Positions 19,599-26,970 of a DNA stretch of 64,000 bases are shown one piece after another. Source of the DNA: Methylobacterium sp. AMS5 (GTDB lineage Bacteria; Pseudomonadota; Alphaproteobacteria; Rhizobiales; Beijerinckiaceae); NCBI RefSeq assembly GCF_001542815.1, contig NZ_CP006992.1, forward strand, positions 2,175,501-2,239,500. Reading direction: 5' to 3'. Position 1 is the first letter of the stretch, and each line of letters opens with the position of its first letter. The notes beneath the pieces were generated by a model. It saw only the letters and a program-made list of their open reading frames with translations. It made no database searches and was not told the DNA's origin. The position numbers were made by a program, and so were the translations under genes.

Positions 19599-20861
19599 AT
19601 GCAGGCTTTCATCGTTGCCGTCGGCAGTCACGGCGATGTCCTGCCACTCCTTGCGATCGCGGCCGAGCTGCGACGGCGGGGGCATGCGATCACGCTGGCG
19701 GCGCCCGCTCCGTTCGCGGCCATGGCCGCCCGGGCGAATCTGCCGTTCTTCGCCCTCGGGACGGAGGACGACTACCGGCTCGCCGCGACCGAGACCGAAC
19801 TCTGGCGACCCTGGCGCGGCGTTGGAGCGATGTTCCGCCATGTCTCGGCGGCGACCGAGCCGGTCTATGAGTGGCTCGCCAGGGAGGCACGGCCCGGCGA
19901 GAGCATCGTACTCGCCTCGACGCTGGCGCTCGGGGCGCGGGTGGCTCAGGAAAAGCTCGGGCTGGACGTTGTCACGGTGCATCTCATGCCGTTGCTCGCC
20001 CGGAGCCGCACCGATCCGCCGATCCTGCCCGGCCTCCCGCTCTCCGAGCGGCTGCCGGCGCGCTTCCGGCATTGGATCGGACGCGGGGCCGACCGTTTCG
20101 TGATCGGGCCCGCCGCCCTGCCGGCCCTGAACGAATTTCGCGCGAGGCTGGATCTGCCGCCGGTGCTCCGGCTCCGCCGCTGGTGGAGCAGCCCGCAGCG
20201 CGTCCTGTTCGCCTTTCCGCGATGGTACGCCGCGCCGCAGCCGCACCGGATGCCCCAATCGCTGCAGGTCGGCTTCCCGCTCGCGGATCGCTTCGGCGAT
20301 GTCGCCGAGCCGGAGCCCGCCGTCGCGCGCTTCCTGGACGAGGGGCCGCCGCTGGCCTTCACCTACGGATCGGCGATGTCGGGGAGCCAGGGCTTCTTCC
20401 GCACGGCGCTGCGGATCTGCGAAAGGCTCGGACGGCGCGGCCTCCTCCTGGCGCCGCAGGGCGGCCAGGTGCCGACGGACCTGCCTGCGGGCATGCTGCA
20501 CGTCCCCTACGCTCCGTTCAGCCGCGTGCTACCGCGCTGCGCGGCGCTGATCCACCATGGTGGGATCGGTACCGTCGCACAGGCGCTCGCGGCCGGAATC
20601 CCGCAACTGGTGGTGCCCGTCGCCTTCGATCACTTCGACGAGGCGCGCTGGCTGCAACGGCTCGGTGTCGGCACTTCCTTGAGCCGCCGCCGCTTCACGC
20701 CGGCCCGCGCGACGTCCACTTTGCGCCGGCTGCTGACCGATCCGCACGTCGCCCAGGCCTGCGCGGCGGCCAAGGCACGGATGGCGCAGGAGGATGGCGT
20801 CGGGGAGGCCTGCGACGCGGTCGAAGCCTTCGCTCGAACGGTCCGATCGTCCGCTGCCTGA
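19599..20861 (+). CDS. GT1-family glycosyltransferase
   Basis: A 420-residue UDP-glycosyltransferase-like protein (two Rossmann domains, GT-B fold). The N-terminus VGSHGDVLPLLAIAAELRRRGH binds the acceptor. The C-terminal donor site carries LIHHGGIGTVAQALAAGIPQL and PVAFDHFDEARWLQRLG. This branch glycosylates hydrophobic acceptors such as sterols, rhamnolipid precursors or macrolides. Being in tandem with a membrane hydrolase suggests a lipid or hopanoid-like acceptor, which is inference. It converges with the creatininase-family gene, leaving only five bases between stops. Confidence 0.86.
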   Translation: MQAFIVAVGSHGDVLPLLAIAAELRRRGHAITLAAPAPFAAMAARANLPFFALGTEDDYRLAATETELWRPWRGVGAMFRHVSAATEPVYEWLAREARPGESIVLASTLALGARVAQEKLGLDVVTVHLMPLLARSRTDPPILPGLPLSERLPARFRHWIGRGADRFVIGPAALPALNEFRARLDLPPVLRLRRWWSSPQRVLFAFPRWYAAPQPHRMPQSLQVGFPLADRFGDVAEPEPAVARFLDEGPPLAFTYGSAMSGSQGFFRTALRICERLGRRGLLLAPQGGQVPTDLPAGMLHVPYAPFSRVLPRCAALIHHGGIGTVAQALAAGIPQLVVPVAFDHFDEARWLQRLGVGTSLSRRRFTPARATSTLRRLLTDPHVAQACAAAKARMAQEDGVGEACDAVEAFARTVRSSAA

Positions 20862-20866
20862 TGCCG

Positions 20867-21643
20867 CTATAGCGAAAACCGATCGACCTCCTCCAGCAGC
20901 CGCACGAAGGCCTGCGCGCCGTAAGCGAGGGCGGCCTCCCCCGCTTCCGCCGTGCCGAGGCGGGCGTCCCCGAGAGCCCCGGACGGGTGGAGGTCTTCCG
21001 TCTTCCAGGCGAAGGCCGCCGGGCGGCCGGCGCGCAGCAGCGCGAAGTCGCGCTCCATCGCCACCGTGCGGGGCTCGAAATCCTGGATGTGTTCCTGCCG
21101 CACGAGGTCGGGCCGCAGCGCCAGCATCAAGGCGGTCTCGATGCCGCCGGCATGGATGCCGTGGCGGATCTCAACGGGCGGAAACAGCCCCTCGGGCAGG
21201 CCGAGCCGGCTCCACGAGGTTGTGACCGCGACCATCCCGAGTCGGCTGCGCAGCTCGCCCGCGACGAGGTCGATGAGCGCGCTATTGCCGCCGTGGGAGG
21301 AGACGATCACGAGCTTCGTGCAGCCCGCCCGGTGCAGACTCGCGCCGATCTCGGTCCAGGCCGCAAGCGCTGTCGGCGCGGTCAGGGTCAGCGTGCCGGG
21401 GAAGGAATCGTGCTCATCCGACTTGCCGACGGCGTGGACCGGCAGGAGCAGCACGTCGAGCGCCTCCGGCACCTGCGGTGCGACCCGCGCGAGATAGCCT
21501 TCCGCGATCAGGGTGTCGGTGCCGAGCGGCAGGTGCGGCCCGTGCTGCTCCACCGCGGCGACCGGCAGGACCGCGATGGTTCGGCTCATGTCGCGGGCAC
21601 GGATCTCCGCCGTCGTCAGGTCGAGCCAGGATCGCGCCGGCAT
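20867..21643 (-). CDS. Creatininase-family metal amidohydrolase
   Basis: A 258-residue member of the creatininase superfamily with metal ligands in LPVAAVEQHGPHLPLGTD (Glu and His), HSFPGTLTL, SSHGGNSALIDL and the C-terminal Glu in HAGGIETALML. The family includes creatininase, formamide amidohydrolases and MftE of mycofactocin maturation; no mycofactocin genes are near, so the substrate remains open. GGAG eight bases upstream supports the ATG at 21643; further in-frame upstream ATGs have poor context. Confidence 0.85.
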   Translation of the reverse strand: MPARSWLDLTTAEIRARDMSRTIAVLPVAAVEQHGPHLPLGTDTLIAEGYLARVAPQVPEALDVLLLPVHAVGKSDEHDSFPGTLTLTAPTALAAWTEIGASLHRAGCTKLVIVSSHGGNSALIDLVAGELRSRLGMVAVTTSWSRLGLPEGLFPPVEIRHGIHAGGIETALMLALRPDLVRQEHIQDFEPRTVAMERDFALLRAGRPAAFAWKTEDLHPSGALGDARLGTAEAGEAALAYGAQAFVRLLEEVDRFSL

Positions 21644-21791
21644 GCTGTCATCTCCGTTGTCGCGGGTCGAGCGCCGCGCCGGCTCGTTCATGCGCTCCCG
21701 GCTTCCATCGAGCGGAGACCGCATCAACCACGCGTTAGTCAAGCTGGCTTAACGGTCGCCGGATTGCGTCCATCGCCATTGCCGAATTGCC

Positions 21792-22733
21792 ATGAACACT
21801 TTTCCTTATAACAGGCTTGGCGTGATGCCCTCCGACCCCGGTGCGGCGAATGACGACTCGTCCGAGGCGATGCGCCGGGAATTGGCCCGCCTGCGGGAGA
21901 TGCTGGAGCAGAACTCGGACTGGATCTGGGAGGTCGATGCGCAGGGGCGCTACACCTACGCCTCGCGCCAGTGCGTCGCTCTGCTCGGCCGCGAGCCGGA
22001 GGAGGTGTTGGGTCGCACACCCTTCGACTTCATGCCGCCGGACGAGGCCGAGCGGGTGGGCCGGATCTTCGGCGCCATTGCCGCCGAGCGGCGGCCCTTC
22101 ACCCAGCTTCTCAACCGCAACCTGCGCAAGGATGGCAGCCTCGTCGTGCTGGAAACCAGCGGCGTGCCGCTGCTCGGTCCCGACGGCGCGTTGCGCGGCT
22201 ACCGCGGCATCGACCGGGATGTGACCGAGCGGGAGGCGGCGAACGAGCGGCTCCGCCATCTCGCCCGACACGACGACCTCACGGGCCTGCCGAACCGGAT
22301 GTATCTGCGTGGGCATCTCGCGAAGCAACTGGCCGCCGGACAGCGCCCCGGCGTGCTCTGCCTCGATCTCGACGGCTTCAAGCCCGTCAACGATCGCCTC
22401 GGCCACGCCGCGGGCGATCGCGTTCTGACGGAGATCGGCCGCCGCCTCGCCGAACTGGCGGCTTCGCGGGGCCTGTTCGCGGCGCGGCCCGGCGGCGACG
22501 AATTCGTTCTGATCGTGCCGGACGGCGTGGACCTGTCGCCCGAGGCCGTTCGTGCGGTCATCGCTGCACCCATCGCCGTCCACGCCGAGACGGTGCGGAT
22601 CGGCGCCAGTCTCGGCCTCGCTTCGGCACAGGGCCCTGAGGACACGGTCGATGCCCTGCTCGCGCGGGCCGACCGTGTCCTCTACGAGGCCAAGGAAGCG
22701 GTCAGGCGGGCTGGCGTCAGCGACGGCGGCTGA
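21792..22733 (+). CDS. PAS-GGDEF diguanylate cyclase
   Basis: A 313-residue soluble signalling enzyme that makes cyclic di-GMP from two GTP. A PAS domain with PAC (about 30-150: SDWIWEVDAQGRYTYAS, LLGREPEEVLG) is followed by a GGDEF domain (about 155-305) with HDDLTGLPNR and an intact active site RPGGDEFVL. The usual inhibitory RxxD site before the active loop is not seen, so product inhibition may be weak. No EAL domain is fused. A second in-frame ATG (MPSDPG) could also start it. The 3' end overlaps the opposing gene by 17 bases. Confidence 0.88.
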   Translation: MNTFPYNRLGVMPSDPGAANDDSSEAMRRELARLREMLEQNSDWIWEVDAQGRYTYASRQCVALLGREPEEVLGRTPFDFMPPDEAERVGRIFGAIAAERRPFTQLLNRNLRKDGSLVVLETSGVPLLGPDGALRGYRGIDRDVTEREAANERLRHLARHDDLTGLPNRMYLRGHLAKQLAAGQRPGVLCLDLDGFKPVNDRLGHAAGDRVLTEIGRRLAELAASRGLFAARPGGDEFVLIVPDGVDLSPEAVRAVIAAPIAVHAETVRIGASLGLASAQGPEDTVDALLARADRVLYEAKEAVRRAGVSDGG

Positions 22734-23133
22734 GGAGCCAGCCGAGGCCGAAGGCCGCCGCGGCGACCAGTGCCAGGGTCGTGCCGCGGTTCTCTTCCGC
22801 CTGCGATGCGAGGGCGCGACCGCGCCGGTTCGCCTCGTCGCGCAGATGCCGCCCGCGGGCATGGGCCTCGTCGTGGAGGTGGCGACCCCGTTGCGCGGCC
22901 TCGTCACGCAGGTGCCGGCCGCGGGAGACCGCTTCGTCGGCGAGACGGTAGCCGTCCTCGTAGATGTCCTCGGCCCGCTCGCGGGTCCGGCCATAGGCCG
23001 ACTGCGCCACGCCCGCGACCTGTTCGTAGGCACCCTCGACCTGCGGACGGGCCCGGCCTGCCACGGCGCCGAGCACGGTGCGACCGCGGCCCTTGAGGTT
23101 GCGGAAGCGGCCCTCGATCTGGTCCCTGTTCAT
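22717..23133 (-). CDS. CsbD-like/YqjD-like stress protein with 11-residue repeats
   Basis: A 138-residue protein. The N-terminus (MNRDQIEGRFRNLKGRGRT) matches the CsbD start. The middle holds four consecutive 11-residue repeats (residues 66-109, unit like DEAxxRGRHLR). The end has a membrane helix (TTLALVAAAAFGLGWLL) followed by SRRR. The helix and tail resemble ElaB/YqjD ribosome-tethering proteins. The repeats should form an amphipathic helix, as in LEA-type desiccation proteins. A CsbD-type gene lies 130 bases away. Probably a general-stress protein; that is inference. Confidence 0.72.
   Translation of the reverse strand: MNRDQIEGRFRNLKGRGRTVLGAVAGRARPQVEGAYEQVAGVAQSAYGRTRERAEDIYEDGYRLADEAVSRGRHLRDEAAQRGRHLHDEAHARGRHLRDEANRRGRALASQAEENRGTTLALVAAAAFGLGWLLSRRR
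22807..22938 (-). repeat. Four 33-bp coding repeats (11-residue helix repeats)
   Basis: Residues 66-76, 77-87, 88-98 and 99-109 of the host protein share Asp-Glu-Ala at positions 1-3 and Arg-Gly-Arg at 6-8. The first three also share His-Leu at 9-10; the fourth reads Ala-Leu there. Eleven-residue periodicity is typical of LEA and apolipoprotein-like amphipathic helices. Confidence 0.8.
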
Positions 23134-23195
23134 GATAAATTCCTTTTGATCAAATGACTGCCGAGCCCACCCAATGATGGGGCCCGAAACGAAGA

Positions 23196-23219
23196 AGCCG
23201 CACCCGGTCGGGTGCGGCT
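23196..23219 (-). terminator. Stem-loop downstream of the CsbD gene
   Basis: AGCCGCACCC pairs perfectly with GGGTGCGGCT around a four-base loop. Reading on the minus strand, a short T-rich tract (TTCTTC) follows. It lies 45 bases after the CsbD stop and likely terminates that transcript before the next minus-strand gene. Confidence 0.6.
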
Positions 23220-23264
23220 CCGGCCGTCGGATCTTGGATCGGAAAGTCCCGCCGGCCTCGTGCC

Positions 23265-23468
23265 TTAGAGCTTGCTCTTCACCGCATCGGCGGCGTTCTT
23301 CACGCCCTCCTTGGCCTCGCCGACGGTGCGCTGGGTCTTGCCCTCGAGCTCCTGCGCCTTGCCTTCGGCCTGCAGCTTGTCGTTGCCGGTCACATTGCCG
23401 ACGCCCTGCTTGACGTTGCCGGCGACTTCGTTGGCAGCGCCCTTGATCTTGTCGGTCGTGCTGCTCAT
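23265..23468 (-). CDS. CsbD-family stress-response protein
   Basis: A 67-residue protein with the full CsbD pattern: MSSTTDKIKGAANEVAGNVKQ, VTGNDKLQAEGKAQELEGK and a Lys-rich end. CsbD proteins are small, hydrophilic and helical, and are induced by general stress in many bacteria; the biochemical role is unknown. GGAGAAACGCG just upstream provides the ribosome-binding site. Confidence 0.88.
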   Translation of the reverse strand: MSSTTDKIKGAANEVAGNVKQGVGNVTGNDKLQAEGKAQELEGKTQRTVGEAKEGVKNAADAVKSKL

Positions 23469-23771
23469 CGCGTTTCTCCGTTCATGGGTCTGACGCCGCG
23501 TCGCGACGCTCTCGGCACACTGAACGGCAGCTTCGATCGCTTGGTTCCACTCCTATGATGCGGCGTGCATCGGCGCACACACGCTGGCCGTGGCCTTCAT
23601 GGCGGCCAACGCGGTGGCCGCGTTCAAAAAATATCTGCGCGGTGGCCAAATATTTTCCTGTCAGCGCTTGGGTCACGAGCGGTTACGTATGCGGTATCCA
23701 AAATTCCAATATGGCTAAGCCGGGCACCCGTTCCGGTCCGCCAAGAAGACGTGAGTTCGAGGGACCGCTCC
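23469..23771. other. Intergenic region upstream of oxlT
   Basis: No gene is supported in these 303 bases, although an open frame runs into oxlT. It contains an unusual AT-rich tract at about 23625-23720 that should hold the oxlT promoter. Confidence 0.45.
23628..23656. promoter_or_regulatory. AT-rich inverted repeat upstream of oxlT
   Basis: AAAATAT and ATATTTT form an inverted pair separated by 15 GC-rich bases. They stand out from the GC-rich background about 120-145 bases before the oxlT ATG. It could be an operator or activator site for the oxalate genes; no regulator gene is next to it. Confidence 0.3.
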
Positions 23772-25082
23772 ATGGCCGTTCAAGCCGCCGATCCATTACC
23801 CGGCGCTAGCGCTTATTCCGCCTCGCGCGCCGATTCGCCTCTGGGCGGGCGCTGGGGACAGCTCATCCTCGGCGTGCTGTGCATGTCGATGATCGCCAAC
23901 CTGCAGTACGGCTGGACGCTGTTCGTCAATCCGATCAACGACAAGTACCAGTGGGGCAAGCCGGCGATCCAGGTCGCCTTCACGATCTTCGTCCTCACAG
24001 AGACCTGGCTCGTGCCGATCGAGGGCTGGTTCGTCGACAAGTACGGCCCGAAGGTCGTCACCCTGTTCGGCGGCGTGCTCTGCGCCATCGGCTGGGCGAT
24101 GAACTCGGTCGCCGACTCGCTGTGGTTCCTGTATCTGGCCGCCGCCATCAGCGGCATCGGTGCGGGCGCGGTCTACGGCACCTGCGTCGGCAACGCCCTC
24201 AAGTGGTTTCCCGACCGCCGCGGTCTGGCCGCCGGCCTCACCGCCGCGGGCTTCGGCGCGGGCTCGGCCCTCACCGTCATCCCGATCGCCGCGATGATCC
24301 GCGACAGCGGCTACGAGCAGACCTTCCTCGCCTTCGGCCTCGGCCAGGGCATCGTCGTGATGGTCGCCGCTCTGCTGCTCTCCTCGCCGAGCGCCGCCTA
24401 CAAGGAGCGGATGCTGGCCGGCCGCGTGTCCCCCAACGCGACGAGCCGCCGCCAGTACTCGTCGGCCGAGATGGTCCGCACCCCGGTCTTCTGGCTGATG
24501 TACGCGATGTTCGTGATGATGGCCGCCGGCGGCTTGATGGCGACGGCCTCGCTCGCGCCCATCGCCAGGGACTTCCAGGTCGATTCGATCCCGGTCTCGC
24601 TCATGGGCCTGACCCTGCCGGCGCTGACCTTCGCGCTCACCATCGACCGGGTGCTCAACGGCGTGACCCGGCCGGTCTTCGGCTGGATCTCCGACCGGAT
24701 CGGGCGTGAGAACACCATGTTCGCCGCCTTCATGATCGAGGGTGCCGGCATCCTGGCGCTCGGCATGTTCGCCCACTCGCCGATGGCGTTCGTGCTGCTC
24801 ACCGGCCTGGTGTTCTTCGCCTGGGGCGAGATCTACTCGCTGTTCCCCTCGACCTGCGCCGACACCTACGGCGACAAGAACGCCACCGCCAATGCCGGCC
24901 TGCTCTACACCGCCAAGGGCACGGCCTCGCTGATGCTGCCGGCCTTCCTGGCGATCCAGACCGCGACCGGCTCCTGGCAGAACGTGTTCTACCTCGCCTC
25001 CGGCATGGCCTTCGTCGCCGGCTTCCTCGCGCTCTTCGTCTTGAAGCCGATGCGCGCCCGCTTCGTGGCCCGCAACCAGTGA
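23772..25082 (+). CDS. oxlT: Oxalate/formate antiporter (MFS)
   Basis: A 436-residue major-facilitator transporter with 12 predicted helices, of the OxlT family. The first helix reads LILGVLCMSMIANLQYGWTLFVNPI, and the N-half carries WFVDKYGPKVV (MFS signature loop 2-3), GAGAVYGTCVGNALKWFPDRRGLAAGL and FGAGSAL. OxlT exchanges extracellular oxalate for intracellular formate at the inner membrane. It begins the oxalate block and its stop overlaps the next gene (GTGA), so the genes are coupled. The start is the ATG giving MAVQAADPLP. Confidence 0.88.
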   Translation: MAVQAADPLPGASAYSASRADSPLGGRWGQLILGVLCMSMIANLQYGWTLFVNPINDKYQWGKPAIQVAFTIFVLTETWLVPIEGWFVDKYGPKVVTLFGGVLCAIGWAMNSVADSLWFLYLAAAISGIGAGAVYGTCVGNALKWFPDRRGLAAGLTAAGFGAGSALTVIPIAAMIRDSGYEQTFLAFGLGQGIVVMVAALLLSSPSAAYKERMLAGRVSPNATSRRQYSSAEMVRTPVFWLMYAMFVMMAAGGLMATASLAPIARDFQVDSIPVSLMGLTLPALTFALTIDRVLNGVTRPVFGWISDRIGRENTMFAAFMIEGAGILALGMFAHSPMAFVLLTGLVFFAWGEIYSLFPSTCADTYGDKNATANAGLLYTAKGTASLMLPAFLAIQTATGSWQNVFYLASGMAFVAGFLALFVLKPMRARFVARNQ

Positions 25083-25858
25083 CGGAGGCGACCGTGACGC
25101 GCTGGATCGGCTTCGTCCACGACGGCGAGCCCGGCTTCGGCCGGCTCGACGGAGAGCGGATCGCGGTCTGCGAGGGGGACCTGTTGGGCGAGAACAGATC
25201 CACGGGGCAGGTGCTGGCGCTCGCGGATGTGAGCGTCGGCCTGCCCTGCCGGCCCTCGAAGATGATCGCTCTGTGGAACAACTTCGGGGCGCTCATGGAA
25301 AAGCAGGGCCTGTCGCGGCCCGAGGCGCCCCTGTTCCTGATCAAGCCCGCCAACACCTACCGGCCCTCCGGCGCAACCGTGGCGGTGCCGGAGGCGGCGG
25401 GCCGGGCGCTCTACGAGGGCGAACTGGGCATCGTGATCGGCAAGCGGGCCCGTGATCTCACCGAGGAGGAGGCCGCTGGCCACGTCTTCGGCTTCACCTG
25501 CGTGAACGACGTCACCGCTTCGGCGATCCTCAAGGCGGATGCGAGCTTCACGCAGTGGACCCGCGCCAAGGGCCTCGACGGCTTCGGGCCGTTCGGTCCG
25601 GTCATCGCCACCGGGCTCGACCCTGCGGCGCTGACCGTGCGGACCCTGGTGAACGGTCGCGAACGTCAGAACTTCCCGATCGGCGACATGCTGATCCCGG
25701 TCCCCCGGCTCGTGGCGCAGCTCTCGCAGGGCATGACGCTGGAGCCGGGTGACGTGATCGCCTGCGGTACCTCGGTCGGGTCGGGGCCGATCCCCAAAGG
25801 CGCAACGGTCGAAGTGGTGATCGAGGGCGTTGGAACGCTCTCGAACCGGTTCGATTAA
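25079..25858 (+). CDS. Fumarylacetoacetate hydrolase-family protein
   Basis: A 259-residue FAH-superfamily enzyme (hydrolases, decarboxylases and isomerases of 2-oxo acids). Metal ligands are in ALYEGELGIVIGKRARDL (Glu-x-Glu-type) and FTCVNDVTASAI, with RAKGLDGFGPFGPVI and GDVIACGTSVG later. Typical short (single-domain) members open or decarboxylate 2-hydroxy-dienoates or oxaloacetate-like acids. Its place between the oxalate transporter and oxalyl-CoA reductase suggests a C2-C4 acid substrate, but its role in oxalate metabolism is unproved. The start is GTG 25079, overlapping oxlT; GTG 25094 is possible. Confidence 0.82.
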   Translation: MTEATVTRWIGFVHDGEPGFGRLDGERIAVCEGDLLGENRSTGQVLALADVSVGLPCRPSKMIALWNNFGALMEKQGLSRPEAPLFLIKPANTYRPSGATVAVPEAAGRALYEGELGIVIGKRARDLTEEEAAGHVFGFTCVNDVTASAILKADASFTQWTRAKGLDGFGPFGPVIATGLDPAALTVRTLVNGRERQNFPIGDMLIPVPRLVAQLSQGMTLEPGDVIACGTSVGSGPIPKGATVEVVIEGVGTLSNRFD

Positions 25859-25962
25859 AGTCACGCTCAAGCAAAAGTGGTCTCCGCGGCCGGACGGAAC
25901 CGGCCTCGAACGGCGTTTCAGAACAAAGCCGGCGGAGCGGAAACGGCAGCACGGGTGAGAAT

Positions 25963-26970
25963 ATGAGCATCGCGATCGTCGGCGCCGGCGCCATCGGCGG
26001 ATATCTCGGAGTCAGGCTGGCGGAGGCCGGCGAGGACGTGACCTTCATCGCCCGCTCCAACGCGGCGGCGATCCAGGCGGACGGCATGCGCCTGATCGAG
26101 GAGGACGGCACCGAGATCCACTCCACATCCGTCAAGGCGACCCGCTCCATGCAGGAGGCGGGCGTGCACGAGGTCGTGCTGCTGACCGTGAAGGCGCATC
26201 AGGTCGGCCCGATCGCCGCGGACCTGCATCACCTGATCGGTCCCGACACCGTCGTGGTGACGATGCAGAACGGGATTCCGTGGTGGTATTTTTTGGGTGG
26301 ATACAGTGGAGACCATGCCGGCACGCGGCTGGAAAGCGCCGATCCCGGCGGGTTGATCGCCGACCATCTCGACCCCAGGCACATCATCGGCTCGGTGGTC
26401 TATCCGGCGACCGTTCTCACCGATCCCGGCACCGTGAAGGTGATCGAGGGCAACCGCTTCGGTCTCGGTGAACTCGACGGCTCGAAATCGGAGCGGGTGC
26501 TCGCCCTGTCGCAGCGCCTCGCCAAGGCCGGTTTCCGCGCGCCCGTCACCAGCGATATCCGCGCCGAGATCTGGCTCAAGCTGTGGGGCAATCTCAGCTT
26601 CAACCCGATCTCCGCACTCACGCACGCGACGCTGGAAGACATCTGCCGCTTCCCCGACACGCGGGCCATCGCGGCCGAGATGATGCGCGAGGCCGAGGTC
26701 ATCGCCAATCGGCTCGGCGTCACCTTCCGCCTCGGCATCGACAAGCGCATTGCGGGGGCCGAGAAGGTCGGCCCGCACAAGACCTCGATGCTGCAGGACG
26801 TCGAGGCCGGCCGGCCGATCGAACTCGAAGCCCTCGTCGGCTCGGTGATCGAACTCGGCCGCCTCACCGGCACCCCGACCCCGCATATCGACACCGTCTT
26901 CGCCCTGATGCGGCTCCTGGCCCAGAGCCTGGAGCGTGCCAACGGCCGCCTCGCGATCCAGGGAGCATGA
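25963..26970 (+). CDS. panE2: PanE2-type ketopantoate reductase homolog, probable oxalyl-CoA reductase
   Basis: A 335-residue NADPH-dependent reductase of the ApbA/PanE family. The Rossmann motif VGAGAIGGYLG is at the N-terminus, HEVVLLTVKAHQ follows, then QNGIPWWYF, and the C-terminal domain includes AEIWLKLWGNLSFNPISALTHATLEDIC. True PanE makes pantoate. From memory of work on M. extorquens AM1, a paralog called PanE2 reduces oxalyl-CoA to glyoxylate, feeding oxalate carbon to the serine cycle. The flanking OxlT transporter and oxalate-CoA ligase make that function likely here. GAGAATATG precedes the start. Its stop overlaps the ligase start (ATGA). Confidence 0.8.
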   Translation: MSIAIVGAGAIGGYLGVRLAEAGEDVTFIARSNAAAIQADGMRLIEEDGTEIHSTSVKATRSMQEAGVHEVVLLTVKAHQVGPIAADLHHLIGPDTVVVTMQNGIPWWYFLGGYSGDHAGTRLESADPGGLIADHLDPRHIIGSVVYPATVLTDPGTVKVIEGNRFGLGELDGSKSERVLALSQRLAKAGFRAPVTSDIRAEIWLKLWGNLSFNPISALTHATLEDICRFPDTRAIAAEMMREAEVIANRLGVTFRLGIDKRIAGAEKVGPHKTSMLQDVEAGRPIELEALVGSVIELGRLTGTPTPHIDTVFALMRLLAQSLERANGRLAIQGA

